Source: Devosia sp. (lineage in GTDB: Bacteria > Pseudomonadota > Alphaproteobacteria > Rhizobiales > Devosiaceae). Taken from it: a DNA stretch of 64,000 nt. The DNA is taken from contig NZ_JACZKG010000070.1 in NCBI RefSeq assembly GCF_014860165.1, forward strand, positions 1 through 64,000, in the 5' to 3' direction. Below the pieces are notes generated by a model. The model ran no database searches. It had not been told where the DNA came from and saw only the letters and a program-made list of their open reading frames with translations. This document shows, one piece after another, positions 38,268 to 47,217 of the stretch; position 1 is the stretch's first letter; each line of letters begins with the position of its first letter. A program made the position numbers and the translations under genes.

Positions 38268-38644
38268 GCCACGCCTCGGGTCACCAAAAGCCCGAGATAA
38301 AGCCCAATGAGGCAGAGCACAACCGACAACAGCACATAGAAGCCCGCCTGCAGCAGTTCGCCACGCTCGATCAGCGCGACGGTATCGAGCGAGAAGGTCG
38401 AGAAGGTCGTGAAACCGCCAAGGATGCCGACGGCGACGAACAGCCGGGCATCTCCCTGCCATGGCGGCAGGAAGCGGGCCATGAGGCCGATGAATATGCC
38501 CATGGCGACCGAGCCGATCATGTTGATGAGCAGGGTGGCGAGCGGAAAGCCCATTGGCCAGAGCCGACCGACAAGACTGGCAATGCCGAAGCGCGCCATG
38601 GCGCCAATGGCACCGCCCGCCCCGACCAACAAGAATGCCTGCAT
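38264..38644 (-). CDS. crcB: Fluoride efflux protein CrcB (Fluc)
   Basis: A four-helix fluoride channel of 126 residues. Signatures are GGAIGAMARFGIASLVG, LLINMIGSVAMGIFIG and the central VGILGGFTTFSTFSLD, in which the Phe-Thr-Thr-Phe-Ser run lines the pore. MQAFLLVGAGG is taken as the start, with GGGG seven bases upstream. No fluoride riboswitch was recognised upstream. It heads the operon with rluA, gph and the ATP12 chaperone. Confidence 0.93.
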   Translation of the reverse strand: MQAFLLVGAGGAIGAMARFGIASLVGRLWPMGFPLATLLINMIGSVAMGIFIGLMARFLPPWQGDARLFVAVGILGGFTTFSTFSLDTVALIERGELLQAGFYVLLSVVLCLIGLYLGLLVTRGVA

Positions 38645-38756
38645 CTGCTGCCCCGCTCCACCAATAACCAATTGAACACCTCAATATGCAAGGCTCGCGC
38701 CGCTGCATACCAATATCGCCTAGTCTACCTGCCAGTCCCAGCGAGCGTCGAGCCAT

Positions 38757-39884
38757 ATGCCCCTAAAGGCCGCCCTGCAAACCGCGATCACCATAGCAGT
38801 GCTGCTGGCCGTGGCCGCCTGCAGCACCATGCAGCCGCGTCAGCAAATCCCCCCGCAACTGGTGGCCGAGGCAATCATTCCGGCCGATCAGCGTGTACGC
38901 TACTGGGGCGACGATGATGAATTTGCCCGCATTCAGGCGCAGGTTGCTCCGGGCCCCGACGGCGATGTGGACTATCTGACACTCTCGGGCGGCGGCATCA
39001 ATGGCGCCTACGGCGCCGGCTTCCTGGTCGGCTGGACCGCCAAAGGCGGGCGCCCCGAGTTCGAAGTCGTCACCGGCATCAGCGTCGGCGCCATGATCGC
39101 ACCCATGGCCTTTCTGGGACCCAGCTACGACGAACGGCTGCGCACAGTTTTTTCCAGTCTGACCCAGAAGGACAGCTCATCCGGCACCAACTTCCTGGGC
39201 GCGCTCTTCGGCGCGCCGTCGGTGATGAGCAATGCTCCCCTGCAAGCAGCCATCCGCGGCCTGGTCGACCACCAGACGCTCGACGCCATCGGCGCAGCCC
39301 ACAGGAAAGGGCGTCGGCTCTATATCGGCACCACCAATCTCAATGCGCAGCGCCCCATGATTTGGGATATCGGCGCCATTGCCATCAGCAACATCCCGAA
39401 CAAGCTCGACCTGGTGCACCGCATCATTCTGGCCTCAGCCGCCGTGCCCGGCATCTTCCCGCCTATCCTGCTCGACGTTTCGGCCCAGGGCATGGCGTTT
39501 GAGGAACTGCATGTCGATGGCGGCGTGACCGAGCAGGTTCTGTTGCTGCCAGGGGGCTACGAAGCCTTTGTCAGGAACCGCCGTGGCGTACAGAAGCTCT
39601 ATGTGATCTTCAATGGCGTGGTGGCGCCCAGCCCCGCCACGGTGCGGATATCCAGCCTGTCGCTGCTTGAGCGCGCCGTGCCAACGTTGCTCAAATATCT
39701 CGGGCGCAGCAATCTCGAACAACTGAGCAATTCTGCCCGCAAGGCCGGGTTGGCCTTCCGCCTGACCGCCATTCCAGCCGATTTCCCTGAAAGCGCCAGC
39801 GTGTTCGGCAACCCGCAATGGCTGACCGCGCTCTATCAATATGGCTATCAGAGCGGCCGCGCCGGCACCTGGCAGACACGCTAG
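38757..39884 (+). CDS. Patatin-like phospholipase lipoprotein
   Basis: A 375-residue lipoprotein. The signal peptide has the lipobox VAAC near residue 21. The patatin core follows: LSGGGINGAYGAG (oxyanion hole), GISVGAM (GxSxG with the catalytic Ser) and DGGV (catalytic Asp in HVDGGVTEQ). It probably deacylates lipids at the periplasmic face. The gene is divergent from crcB, and its 3' end meets that of rarA. Confidence 0.9.
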   Translation: MPLKAALQTAITIAVLLAVAACSTMQPRQQIPPQLVAEAIIPADQRVRYWGDDDEFARIQAQVAPGPDGDVDYLTLSGGGINGAYGAGFLVGWTAKGGRPEFEVVTGISVGAMIAPMAFLGPSYDERLRTVFSSLTQKDSSSGTNFLGALFGAPSVMSNAPLQAAIRGLVDHQTLDAIGAAHRKGRRLYIGTTNLNAQRPMIWDIGAIAISNIPNKLDLVHRIILASAAVPGIFPPILLDVSAQGMAFEELHVDGGVTEQVLLLPGGYEAFVRNRRGVQKLYVIFNGVVAPSPATVRISSLSLLERAVPTLLKYLGRSNLEQLSNSARKAGLAFRLTAIPADFPESASVFGNPQWLTALYQYGYQSGRAGTWQTR

Positions 39885-39890
39885 CGCCGA

Positions 39891-41207
39891 CTACTCGTCC
39901 TTTTCGGCCTTTGCCGCACGCAGGCGCTCGAAATAGTCCAACCGCTTCTTGAGGTCGCGTTCGAAGCCACGCTCCACCGGCTCGTAGAACTTCTGCCGGC
40001 CGATCTTCTCAGGAAAATACTCCTGCCCTGAGAAGGCTTCCGGCGTGTCGTGGTCGTAGATGTAGCCGTCGCCGTAGCCCGAGCCCTTCATGAGCTTGGT
40101 GGGCGCGTTGAGAATGACCTTGGGCGGCATGGGCGACCCAGTTTCCCTGGCGACGCTCATGGCGGCCTTGAAAGCGGTGTAGACTGCGTTGGACTTGGGT
40201 GCGAGGGCCAGGTGGACCACCACTTGCGCCAGCGCTAGTTCGCCCTCGGGCGAACCCAGCATCTGATAGGCATCGCGCGCGGCGATGGCCATGGGCAGCG
40301 CCTGCGGGTCGGCCTCCCCGATATCTTCCGACGCCATGCGGATCAGCCGCCGCGCCAGAAAGAGCGGATCTTCACCGGCCACCAGCATGCGGGCGAAATA
40401 GTAGAGCGCAGCATCGGGATCGGAGCCCCTGATAGTCTTATGCAGCGCCGAAATCAGGTTGTAGTGCCCGTCCTGCGCCTTGTCGTAGATCGGCGCGCGA
40501 CGCTGCACCACGGTAAGCAGACCCGCCGCATCGAGTGTCTCGCCCGCCTTGGCCGAGGCCAGCACTTCCTCTACCAGGCCCAGCAAGGCGCGGCCGTCGC
40601 CATCGGCCAGGGTGAGCAGCGTCTGGCGAGCCTCCGCATCGAGCGGCAGGGCCGCGCCGGTCAGCGCCTCGGCGCGCTGCACCAGCTTTTCGAGATCGTC
40701 GAGGTCCAGCGACTCAAAGCGCAGCACCTGGCTGCGCGACAGCAGAGCTGCGTTGAGCTCGAAGGATGGATTTTCGGTGGTCGCGCCAACCAACACGACC
40801 GTCCCGTCTTCCATGACGGGCAGGAAGCCATCCTGCTGCGCGCGGTTGAAGCGGTGGATCTCGTCGACGAACAGCAGCGTCCGATGGCCGGAAAGACGCT
40901 GGAAGCGGGCTTTCTCGAACACCTTCTTGAGGTCGGCGACGCCCGAAAAGACCGCCGATATCTGCTCGAACGTGTAACCGATCTGATCGGCCAGCAGCCG
41001 CGCCACCGTGGTCTTGCCCGTGCCCGGCGGCCCCCACAGGATCAGCGAGCCCAGCCGCCCGCTGGCAATCATGCGGCGCAGCGTGCCGTCAGGTCCCAAC
41101 AGGTGGCTCTGGCCGATGACCTCGTCGAGCGAGCGCGGTCGCAATTGATCGGCCAGCGGCCGGGCGCGGTCGGTTTCGGAAGGATCGGCAGCGAAGAGAT
41201 CGGACAT
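39891..41207 (-). CDS. rarA: Replication-associated recombination protein RarA (MgsA)
   Basis: A AAA+ clamp-loader-like ATPase that acts at stalled forks. The 438 residues include the Walker [15 protein letters not shown], Walker [17 protein letters not shown], sensor 1 ([11 protein letters not shown]) and the C-terminal MgsA tetramer domain with [19 protein letters not shown]. It follows degQ by 48 bases on the same strand. Confidence 0.95.
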   Translation of the reverse strand: MSDLFAADPSETDRARPLADQLRPRSLDEVIGQSHLLGPDGTLRRMIASGRLGSLILWGPPGTGKTTVARLLADQIGYTFEQISAVFSGVADLKKVFEKARFQRLSGHRTLLFVDEIHRFNRAQQDGFLPVMEDGTVVLVGATTENPSFELNAALLSRSQVLRFESLDLDDLEKLVQRAEALTGAALPLDAEARQTLLTLADGDGRALLGLVEEVLASAKAGETLDAAGLLTVVQRRAPIYDKAQDGHYNLISALHKTIRGSDPDAALYYFARMLVAGEDPLFLARRLIRMASEDIGEADPQALPMAIAARDAYQMLGSPEGELALAQVVVHLALAPKSNAVYTAFKAAMSVARETGSPMPPKVILNAPTKLMKGSGYGDGYIYDHDTPEAFSGQEYFPEKIGRQKFYEPVERGFERDLKKRLDYFERLRAAKAEKDE

Positions 41208-41255
41208 GAGGCTCTTCTAGCCGATTGCCGAAGGCCGTGCCACGCCCTCGCGCCC

Positions 41256-42719
41256 CTATCCGCTGACAATGCTGCGCGTCACGCGGCCCTCGCGCTGCAG
41301 GATGATCTGCCAGGTGCGCACGCGCTGGCCGGCGGTGCCGGCAAAGGCCCGGGCGGTCTCCATCGGGATGTCGTTGAGCGCCAAAATGATGTCATCGACG
41401 CGCAGGCCCATCTGCTCGGCGGGGGACCCCGGCTGGACTGCGGTGACGATCACGCCACGCGCGTCATAGGGCAGCCCCTTGGCCTCGGCCAGGGCCGCAT
41501 CCAGCTCCCGCACGCTGGTGCCGGCGAAGCGGGAATTGCCGGTGATGCTGGCCAGCATGTCGTCGGTCGGCGACGGCGCGGGCTCGACCGTGAAGGGAAC
41601 GGTCTCGGTGCCGCCGCCGCGCAGGCGCTCCAGCATGGTCGACTGCCCGATGGGCTTGGTCGCCAGCCGGAAGTTGAAAGCGCTGGGATCATCGACCGCC
41701 ACGCCGTCGACGCTGAGAATGACATCGCCTGCCGCAAAGCCGGCACGCGCTGCCGGCCCATCCGGCGCCACTTCGGCGATCAGCGCCCCATGCGGCGCCG
41801 CCATGCCCAGGCTCGCCGCAATGTCTGATGTGACCGCCTGCAGCTTGGCGCCGAACCATGGCCGCACAATCTCGCCGCCGCTGACCCCCGCCTCGGCCAC
41901 CAGACGCGCCATATTGGCCGGAATGGCAAAGCCGATGCCGACCGAGCCGCCACTCTGGGAATAGATGGCGGTGTTGATGCCGACCAGCCGCCCGTCGAGA
42001 TCGACCAAGGCGCCGCCCGAATTGCCCGGATTGATCGCCGCATCGGTCTGGATGAAGAACTCATAATCCGAGCTCTCCACCCCGGTGCGCGCCAGCGCCG
42101 AAACAATGCCTGATGTTACCGTCTGCCCCACGCCGAATGGATTGCCGATGGCCAGCACCAGGTCGCCCACCTGCAGTGCATCGGAATCGGCAAAGGCAAT
42201 GGCGGGAAAGCTCGCATCGCCCGGCTGACGCACGCGCAGCACCGCCAGATCGGTCTGCGCGTCCTCGATGACGATATCGACCGCGAATTCCCGCCCGTCC
42301 GACAGCGCGATCCGCACATCCGTCGCACCCTCGATGACGTGGCGGTTGGTGAGGATCACCCCGCTTTGGTCGACGATGACGCCGGAGCCGAGCGATCGCG
42401 ATTCCCGCGGCCGGCTCTGGAACTGGCCTTCGCCAAAGAACCGGGAGAAGAACGGATCATTGGCAAACGGCGACAGCGCCTGTTGCTCGATGCGGGTGGC
42501 GTAGACATTGACTACCGAGGGGGCCACCGAGCGGACCACCGGGGCGAAGCTGAGCTTGACCTGGGCTTCGCTCTCGGGAACCTGCCGCGACTGTTCGGCA
42601 GGCAATCGCAGCTCACTCTGCGCCAGGGTGGGCGTATGCCAGGGCATCAGGGCAAGAGTGCCGCCAACGGCGAATGTGGCCATGGCAACGCCGGCAAGCA
42701 GCAGCGGGCGCAACATCAT
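41256..42719 (-). CDS. degQ: Do/DegQ-family periplasmic serine endoprotease
   Basis: An HtrA-type periplasmic protease and chaperone of 487 residues. A signal peptide ends near residue 25. The catalytic triad is His in ILTNRHVIEG, Asp in DAQTDLAVLRV and Ser in INPGNSGGALVDL. Two PDZ domains follow (about 270-365 and 390-480). GGAG lies seven bases ahead of ATG 42719. It is co-oriented with rarA. The divergent 42.8 kb gene starts 125 bases away. Confidence 0.93.
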   Translation of the reverse strand: MMLRPLLLAGVAMATFAVGGTLALMPWHTPTLAQSELRLPAEQSRQVPESEAQVKLSFAPVVRSVAPSVVNVYATRIEQQALSPFANDPFFSRFFGEGQFQSRPRESRSLGSGVIVDQSGVILTNRHVIEGATDVRIALSDGREFAVDIVIEDAQTDLAVLRVRQPGDASFPAIAFADSDALQVGDLVLAIGNPFGVGQTVTSGIVSALARTGVESSDYEFFIQTDAAINPGNSGGALVDLDGRLVGINTAIYSQSGGSVGIGFAIPANMARLVAEAGVSGGEIVRPWFGAKLQAVTSDIAASLGMAAPHGALIAEVAPDGPAARAGFAAGDVILSVDGVAVDDPSAFNFRLATKPIGQSTMLERLRGGGTETVPFTVEPAPSPTDDMLASITGNSRFAGTSVRELDAALAEAKGLPYDARGVIVTAVQPGSPAEQMGLRVDDIILALNDIPMETARAFAGTAGQRVRTWQIILQREGRVTRSIVSG

Positions 42720-42844
42720 CGATCGTCTCCACACCAGTTCGGCAGAGGCAGACGCCGGGATTCTGGCGCGAAAATGGCAGCGCCGATGTCGTTTGCCAGC
42801 GGTGCCAATGTACGATTAAGTCAAGCCAACCGGAGGAAATCGAC

Positions 42845-43414
42845 ATGCCGCTGCTTCGCCTTGCCGTCACCATGGTTGCCGCAATGGTTCTGGTCCTGCC
42901 GGTGACGGCCCAGGAGGAGGCCCTGGGCATTCCCGGGCCGATCATGTTCGAGGAAACCGCATTCGAGCTGGCCTGGACCAGCCACCCGAACGAAGCCTAC
43001 TACAAGCAGGAATACCTCCCCTCTGGTGAGGCGCTGGAAAGCTACAGCCAGATGTTCATGATCGACGTACTGGTCGCGGGCGCTACGCCGGAAAGCGCCG
43101 CTGCCGACATGATCGCCGGGCTGGAGCAGCGCAAGGCCAGCGATCCGGTGGTCAATTTCGACATGATCGCCAATGAGGCGACAGGCGAACTCATCCTCGA
43201 TTTCCTGCTCAGCGATTCCAGCACTGGCACCGTCATCGTCGAGTGGAACGCCTATCGCTACGTACCCTATGGCGACGGCCTTGTGTTGTTCGCCATCAGT
43301 CGCCGCGGCTATGACGACGAGGCGTCCGCCTTCATCGCCGACCTGGGCAACTGGCGGACAAGTTCAATCGAGTCGCTGGCGGTGATGGAACTCCCAAAGG
43401 TCGTGCTGGATTAG
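42845..43414 (+). CDS. Hypothetical secreted protein
   Basis: A 189-residue protein with a signal peptide of about 22 residues (MPLLRLAVTMVAAMVLVLPV, cleaved near TAQ). The rest is soluble and mildly acidic. EAYYKQEYLPSGEALESYSQ, then a VVNFDMIANEATGELILDFL strand region and VIVEWNAYRYVPYG, suggest a mixed alpha/beta fold. GGAGG is well placed ahead of the ATG. I do not recognise the family with certainty. Confidence 0.65.
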   Translation: MPLLRLAVTMVAAMVLVLPVTAQEEALGIPGPIMFEETAFELAWTSHPNEAYYKQEYLPSGEALESYSQMFMIDVLVAGATPESAAADMIAGLEQRKASDPVVNFDMIANEATGELILDFLLSDSSTGTVIVEWNAYRYVPYGDGLVLFAISRRGYDDEASAFIADLGNWRTSSIESLAVMELPKVVLD

Positions 43415-43489
43415 CCTCATAACGCCCGGCAAACCCTAGGGAAAACCGCGTCATCCGACCGTCGCATTTTGCGTCCAAATAAACGTTTG

Positions 43490-43620
43490 CGCCGGGGGTC
43501 ACGTAGCCCTATATGCAGCGCTCACTTTGGCGCGTTTCCAACGGAAAACCGGGAGCCACTTTTCCCGGAAACGCGTTGCCGTTCCCGCATCCCCAGCCCC
43601 GAAAGGCCAGTCGTCAATGA
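43490..43620 (+). promoter_or_regulatory. Structured leader of the decarboxylase gene (speF-type candidate)
   Basis: The 200 bases ahead of the decarboxylase contain competing hairpins. CGCGTTTCC (43531-43539) can pair fully with GGAAACGCG (43567-43575). The same strand can also pair with GGAAAAC just after it, and CCGGGA (43549) can pair with TCCCGG (43563-43568), whose last GG is shared with the long stem. A 35-codon frame (ATG 43513) spans these arms, and its TGA overlaps the decarboxylase ATG. Alphaproteobacterial ornithine decarboxylase genes are known to have a conserved speF RNA leader. I infer that this is it but cannot align it to the model. Confidence 0.5.
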
Positions 43621-44798
43621 CCACCGAGCCGAACCACGTCTATTCGAACACCTCCGCCCTGATCGCGGCGGAAGCGCCGGATTTCCCGGCTTTCCTGTTC
43701 TCCGAACGTGAGCTTCACAAGGCTACGAAGGTGTTCCGGAAGGGCTTTGACGGGCTGCTGACCTATGCGGTGAAGTGCAATCCCTCCCCGCACATCATTG
43801 CGCAGCTGCATCGCGAGGGTCTCAAGGCCTTCGACGTGGCCTCCAATACCGAGATGGAACTGGTGCGCGACTACGCCCCCGGCGCGGTGATGCACTATAA
43901 CAACCCCATCAAGAACAAGCGCGAGATTGCCCGGGCCTACGAGGAATTCGGCGTCCGCAGCTTCACCATCGACCACCCCCAGCAGCTCGACCAGCTGGCC
44001 GCCGTCGTGTCACCCAGCCGCGACGTGGAAGTCACCACCCGCTTCAAGGCCGGCAAGGCCCTTAAATCCTATGACTTCGGCATCAAGTTCGGCGTCATGG
44101 AACAGGGCGCAGCCGAAATCGTCACGATGGTCGACCAGATGGGCTACACGCCCAGCCTCTGCTTCCATGTCGGCAGCCAGTGCGAAGACGCCTATGCCTA
44201 TGAGCGTCACATCGCCGCCGCCGCCCGCATCGTCGAAGAGAGCAACATCGAGCTCAAGCGCCTCAACATCGGTGGTGGCTATCCGGCCCCTTACCCGACC
44301 AGCGAAGCCCCGCCGATGGACTATTATTTCGAGACCATTGCCACGGCCGTTTCCGACCATTTCGGCGAGAAGCGCAAGCCCGAGCTGATCATCGAGCCGG
44401 GTCGCGCACTTGTCACGTCATCGACGTCACTTCTTCTTCGCGTAAAGCACCAGCGCGGCGGCCAGTCGGTCTATGTCAATGACGGTGCCTATGGCAGCCT
44501 GATGGAAGTCAAGTTCATGCACTTCACCCCGCCGGTGCGGGTGTGGCGCGGCGCCCGCGTGCATGACAACGACCAGGAATTCTCCGAATTCACCATCTGG
44601 GGCCCCACCTGCGACAGTTATGACGTGCTGCCCCAGGTCTTCACCCTGCCCTCCGACATCGACGAGGACGACTGGATCGAATTCGGCCTGATGGGCGCCT
44701 ATACCCAGGCCTCCCTGACCCCGTTCAACGGCTTTGACCGCCGCGACCAGTTCTGGGTCGAGGAAGTCTATACCGGCAAGGACCAGCAGCCGGAGTAA
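43617..44798 (+). CDS. Ornithine/lysine decarboxylase, PLP fold type III
   Basis: A 393-residue decarboxylase of the eukaryotic-ODC type, making putrescine (or cadaverine). The PLP Lys lies in LTYAVKCNPSP. The PLP-phosphate loop is LNIGGGYPAPYP, the EPGRALV motif follows, and the second-subunit catalytic Cys is in WGPTCDSYDVLP. The start at 43617 is supported by homology length; its ribosome-binding site (AAAGG at ten bases) is weak, which fits regulation by the leader. An intrinsic terminator follows. Confidence 0.9.
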   Translation: MTTEPNHVYSNTSALIAAEAPDFPAFLFSERELHKATKVFRKGFDGLLTYAVKCNPSPHIIAQLHREGLKAFDVASNTEMELVRDYAPGAVMHYNNPIKNKREIARAYEEFGVRSFTIDHPQQLDQLAAVVSPSRDVEVTTRFKAGKALKSYDFGIKFGVMEQGAAEIVTMVDQMGYTPSLCFHVGSQCEDAYAYERHIAAAARIVEESNIELKRLNIGGGYPAPYPTSEAPPMDYYFETIATAVSDHFGEKRKPELIIEPGRALVTSSTSLLLRVKHQRGGQSVYVNDGAYGSLMEVKFMHFTPPVRVWRGARVHDNDQEFSEFTIWGPTCDSYDVLPQVFTLPSDIDEDDWIEFGLMGAYTQASLTPFNGFDRRDQFWVEEVYTGKDQQPE

Positions 44799-44820
44799 GC
44801 CGGCCAGCGCCAAACGCCTC

Positions 44821-44848
44821 AAATCCCCGCTTCGGCGGGGATTTTCGT
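44821..44848 (+). terminator. Intrinsic terminator of the decarboxylase gene
   Basis: Stem AATCCCCGC / GCGGGGATT around a TTCG tetraloop, followed by TTCGT. Confidence 0.85.
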
Positions 44849-44900
44849 CTCTGCACCAACAGCTTTTCCACCCCGATCCTCAATCCATATCGGAACTGAA

Positions 44901-45443
44901 ATGCACCCTGTCCTCCCCTTGGCCGATCTCGGCCCTCGCATCGTTATCTTCGGGCCATCCAATGCCGGCAAATCGACGCTGGCCGAAGCGCTGTCCCAAA
45001 ACCTGGATATCCCGGCGGTTCACCTCGACCAGTTGCATCACACGCCCAATACCGACTGGGTACCGCGCCCCAAGGACGAGTTTCACGCGCTGCAACGTGC
45101 GGCAATAGCCGGCGAAGCCTGGGTCATGGACGGCAACTATAGCGAGCTGGTCGACGAGCGGCTGGCGCGCGCCACCGGCGCCATCGTGCTGGACGACAAT
45201 CACTGGGTGCGATTGGGTCGCTACTTCAATCGCACCCTGTTCCAGCGCTACCGGCCCGGGGCCCTCGCGGGCAACAAGGACAGCCTGAAGTGGTCGATGA
45301 TCCATTGGGTAACCTTTGCCTCGCGACACCACGGCGCTCGGTACCGGCAGATGGTGGAGCGCACCGCGCTTCCCCTGGTCTTTTGTGGCTCGATGGGTGA
45401 AGTCAAGGCCCTGTATCAGCACTGGGGGTTGACGGGGCGCTGA
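44901..45443 (+). CDS. P-loop kinase-like protein (FlaR/topology-modulation type)
   Basis: A 180-residue P-loop protein. The Walker A is IVIFGPSNAGKSTLAEAL. Next come AVHLDQLHHTPNTDWVPRPK with the Asp typical of small adenylate-kinase-like proteins, then VMDGNYSELVDERL. Relatives are named topology-modulation protein or FlaR, without a proven substrate. The gene begins about 100 bases after the decarboxylase. It is followed by an imperfect inverted repeat. Confidence 0.75.
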   Translation: MHPVLPLADLGPRIVIFGPSNAGKSTLAEALSQNLDIPAVHLDQLHHTPNTDWVPRPKDEFHALQRAAIAGEAWVMDGNYSELVDERLARATGAIVLDDNHWVRLGRYFNRTLFQRYRPGALAGNKDSLKWSMIHWVTFASRHHGARYRQMVERTALPLVFCGSMGEVKALYQHWGLTGR

Positions 45444-45452
45444 AGCCCCCGG

Positions 45453-45540
45453 GACCTCATAGTGAGCAGTCGAACCACGAGGTCAGGAGAGTGGAGGCTT
45501 GGGCGCCACAACCTTCCTTCGACGACCTCGGGATGAGGTC
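45453..45540. repeat. Imperfect inverted repeat between genes
   Basis: GACCTCAT near 45454 and the matching ATGAGGTC at 45533-45540 form the outer ends, with GTCGAA (45469-45474) and TTCGAC (45518-45523) further in, about 43 bases apart. It resembles the dispersed imperfect intergenic repeats common in rhizobia and relatives; no function is visible. Confidence 0.4.
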
Positions 45541-45560
45541 AAGAAGCGCCCTACGCGCCC

Positions 45561-46592
45561 TTAAGGCTTGAGCAGCCCCAGCCGGATCACACTCTCAGCC
45601 GAAGCCAGGATGGCGTCCTTCCCCGAGACAAACGGCCGCCCGAGCAGCGTCTCGCCCTTCTCGCGCGAGAAGTGCTTCTCATTGCCGATGTCGTTGATGA
45701 TCTGCCGCGTCGGGCCGCCGAAGCGGGCCAGAAGCTTGATGATCCAGTCCGGCACGACCTTCTGCGTGATTTGCCGGTCGGGATAACCCTCCCGGAGGAC
45801 CTGCGCGACCTCAGGGAACGGCACATAGTCCGACGTGGCCAGGTACCTCTGGCCGATGGAGGACGGCTGCTGCAAAGCCGCAACATGCATCGCAGCCACG
45901 TCCCGCACGTCGATGATGGAAAAGCCGTTGCTCGGCATCGCCGGGGTGGTTCCGTCGAGCAGCCCGGTGACCATGCCCAGCGAGATGCTGGCGTCTCCGT
46001 CCAGCGCCGGCCCCAGGATGGCACCGGGATGGACGGTGGTCAGTTCCAGCCCCTCAGCGCGGGCATAGGCCCAGGCGGCCTGCTCGGCCAGCGTTTTGCC
46101 GATGCAATAGGCCCAACTGAAGCGCATGGCGTCCAGATTGGTGAAATGCTCCTCGGTGTAGGTGCGTCGCCCCCTGTCATGGCCATGACCATAGCCGACC
46201 GTGGCAATCGATGAGGTCATGACGATGCGCTTTACCCCCGCCGCAATGGCGTGACGCAACACGCGCTCGGTGCCTTCCAGCGCCGGCCCGATGACCCGCT
46301 GCGCGTCCTTCGGCTCCTTGGCAAGTATCTGCGCCGCCACATGGGCCACGGCTTCCACGCCCTGCATGGCCTCGGGCCAACCCCGATCCTGCATCAGGTC
46401 GACGCGCACGAAGCTCAGGCGCTGCAGCGCCGCGTCGCCGAGTTGCCCGGCAACGGCCACCCGAACCGCCTCCGCCCTGCCCTCGGATCGCACAGTGCCG
46501 CGGACGTCAAACCCTGCGCGCAGCAGCTCGATGACAGTCCATTTGCCGACAAAACCATTGGCACCGGTAACCAGAACCAGACCCGACTGCAT
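45561..46592 (-). CDS. Extended SDR-family NAD(P)-dependent reductase/epimerase
   Basis: A 343-residue extended short-chain dehydrogenase. The coenzyme motif is LVTGANGFVGKWTVIELL, with Tyr-x3-Lys as YCIGK (catalytic) and Ser in MTSSIATVGYG. The dinucleotide loop fits NADP. The C-terminal half is substrate-specific. Aldehyde reductases and dihydroflavonol-4-reductase-like enzymes have this layout; the substrate cannot be told. MQSGLVLVTG is taken as the start. Confidence 0.88.
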   Translation of the reverse strand: MQSGLVLVTGANGFVGKWTVIELLRAGFDVRGTVRSEGRAEAVRVAVAGQLGDAALQRLSFVRVDLMQDRGWPEAMQGVEAVAHVAAQILAKEPKDAQRVIGPALEGTERVLRHAIAAGVKRIVMTSSIATVGYGHGHDRGRRTYTEEHFTNLDAMRFSWAYCIGKTLAEQAAWAYARAEGLELTTVHPGAILGPALDGDASISLGMVTGLLDGTTPAMPSNGFSIIDVRDVAAMHVAALQQPSSIGQRYLATSDYVPFPEVAQVLREGYPDRQITQKVVPDWIIKLLARFGGPTRQIINDIGNEKHFSREKGETLLGRPFVSGKDAILASAESVIRLGLLKP

Positions 46593-46702
46593 GGTCGCTA
46601 ACCCCAAACCAAGATGGCACGGAATGAACCGCACCGGTCGGCAAAAGTCCACATGGTGTGGACCGTCAGAGGCCGACGGGCCAATGGCGGAAGATGCGGG
46701 CA

Positions 46703-46746
46703 AACAAAAAGGGCGGCCGCTGATGTCGCGACCGCCCCTTTTCTGT
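46703..46746 (-). terminator. Intrinsic terminator of the ribosomal superoperon
   Basis: On the minus strand a long GC stem (GGGGCGGTCGCG / CGGCCGCCC with one mismatch and a bulge) flanked by A and T runs, ending TTTTTGTTTG. It follows rplQ by about 15 bases. Confidence 0.85.
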
Positions 46747-46760
46747 CTGGTGAAGTGCGC

Positions 46761-47186
46761 TTACGCGGCTTCGAATTCCTCGTCGTCGCGCACCTGCACC
46801 GGGCCGCTGTCCTGGCCCTTGGCATTGACGTCGCGGTCGACGAACTCGATCACGGCCATCGGCGCGTTGTCGCCATAGCGGAAGCCAGCCTTGAGGATAC
46901 GGATGTAACCGCCCTGGCGTTCCTTGTAGCGCGGGCCAAGCACGGCAAAGAGCTTGGCAACCTGGCCCTCGTCACGGATCTGGGCGATCGCCTGGCGGCG
47001 AGCATGCAGGTCGCCGCGCTTGCCCAGCGTGATCAGCTTCTCGACGATCGGACGCAGGTCCTTCGCCTTGGGCAGGGTGGTGACGATCTGCTCGTGCTTG
47101 ATCAGCGCGGCGGACATGTTGGCGAACATAGCCTTGCGGTGGCTGGCGGTTCGGTTGAGCTTGCGGCCGGAATTACCGTGGCGCAT
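46761..47186 (-). CDS. rplQ: 50S ribosomal protein L17
   Basis: A 141-residue subunit protein near the exit of the peptide tunnel. The N-terminal [20 protein letters not shown] is diagnostic. It is slightly longer than in E. coli because of an acidic tail ([10 protein letters not shown]). Last gene of the run, 31 bases after rpoA. Confidence 0.97.
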   Translation of the reverse strand: MRHGNSGRKLNRTASHRKAMFANMSAALIKHEQIVTTLPKAKDLRPIVEKLITLGKRGDLHARRQAIAQIRDEGQVAKLFAVLGPRYKERQGGYIRILKAGFRYGDNAPMAVIEFVDRDVNAKGQDSGPVQVRDDEEFEAA

Positions 47187-47217
47187 GGTAGTCTCCTAAA
47201 AGCTTGGCAGCGCGGGA

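Noticed and set aside
37281-38756. An apparent fusion protein covering crcB and the pseudouridine synthase in one frame
   Set aside because: crcB is read in another frame with full family motifs; the upstream part of the long frame has none. The four-base overlap explains the appearance.
38645-38756. Fluoride riboswitch ahead of crcB
   Set aside because: The intergenic bases are few, and I could not find the conserved pseudoknot segments.
40440-41828. A 462-codon plus-strand frame across rarA and degQ
   Set aside because: Antisense shadow of two clear genes, with His/Gln/Arg-rich composition typical of such frames.
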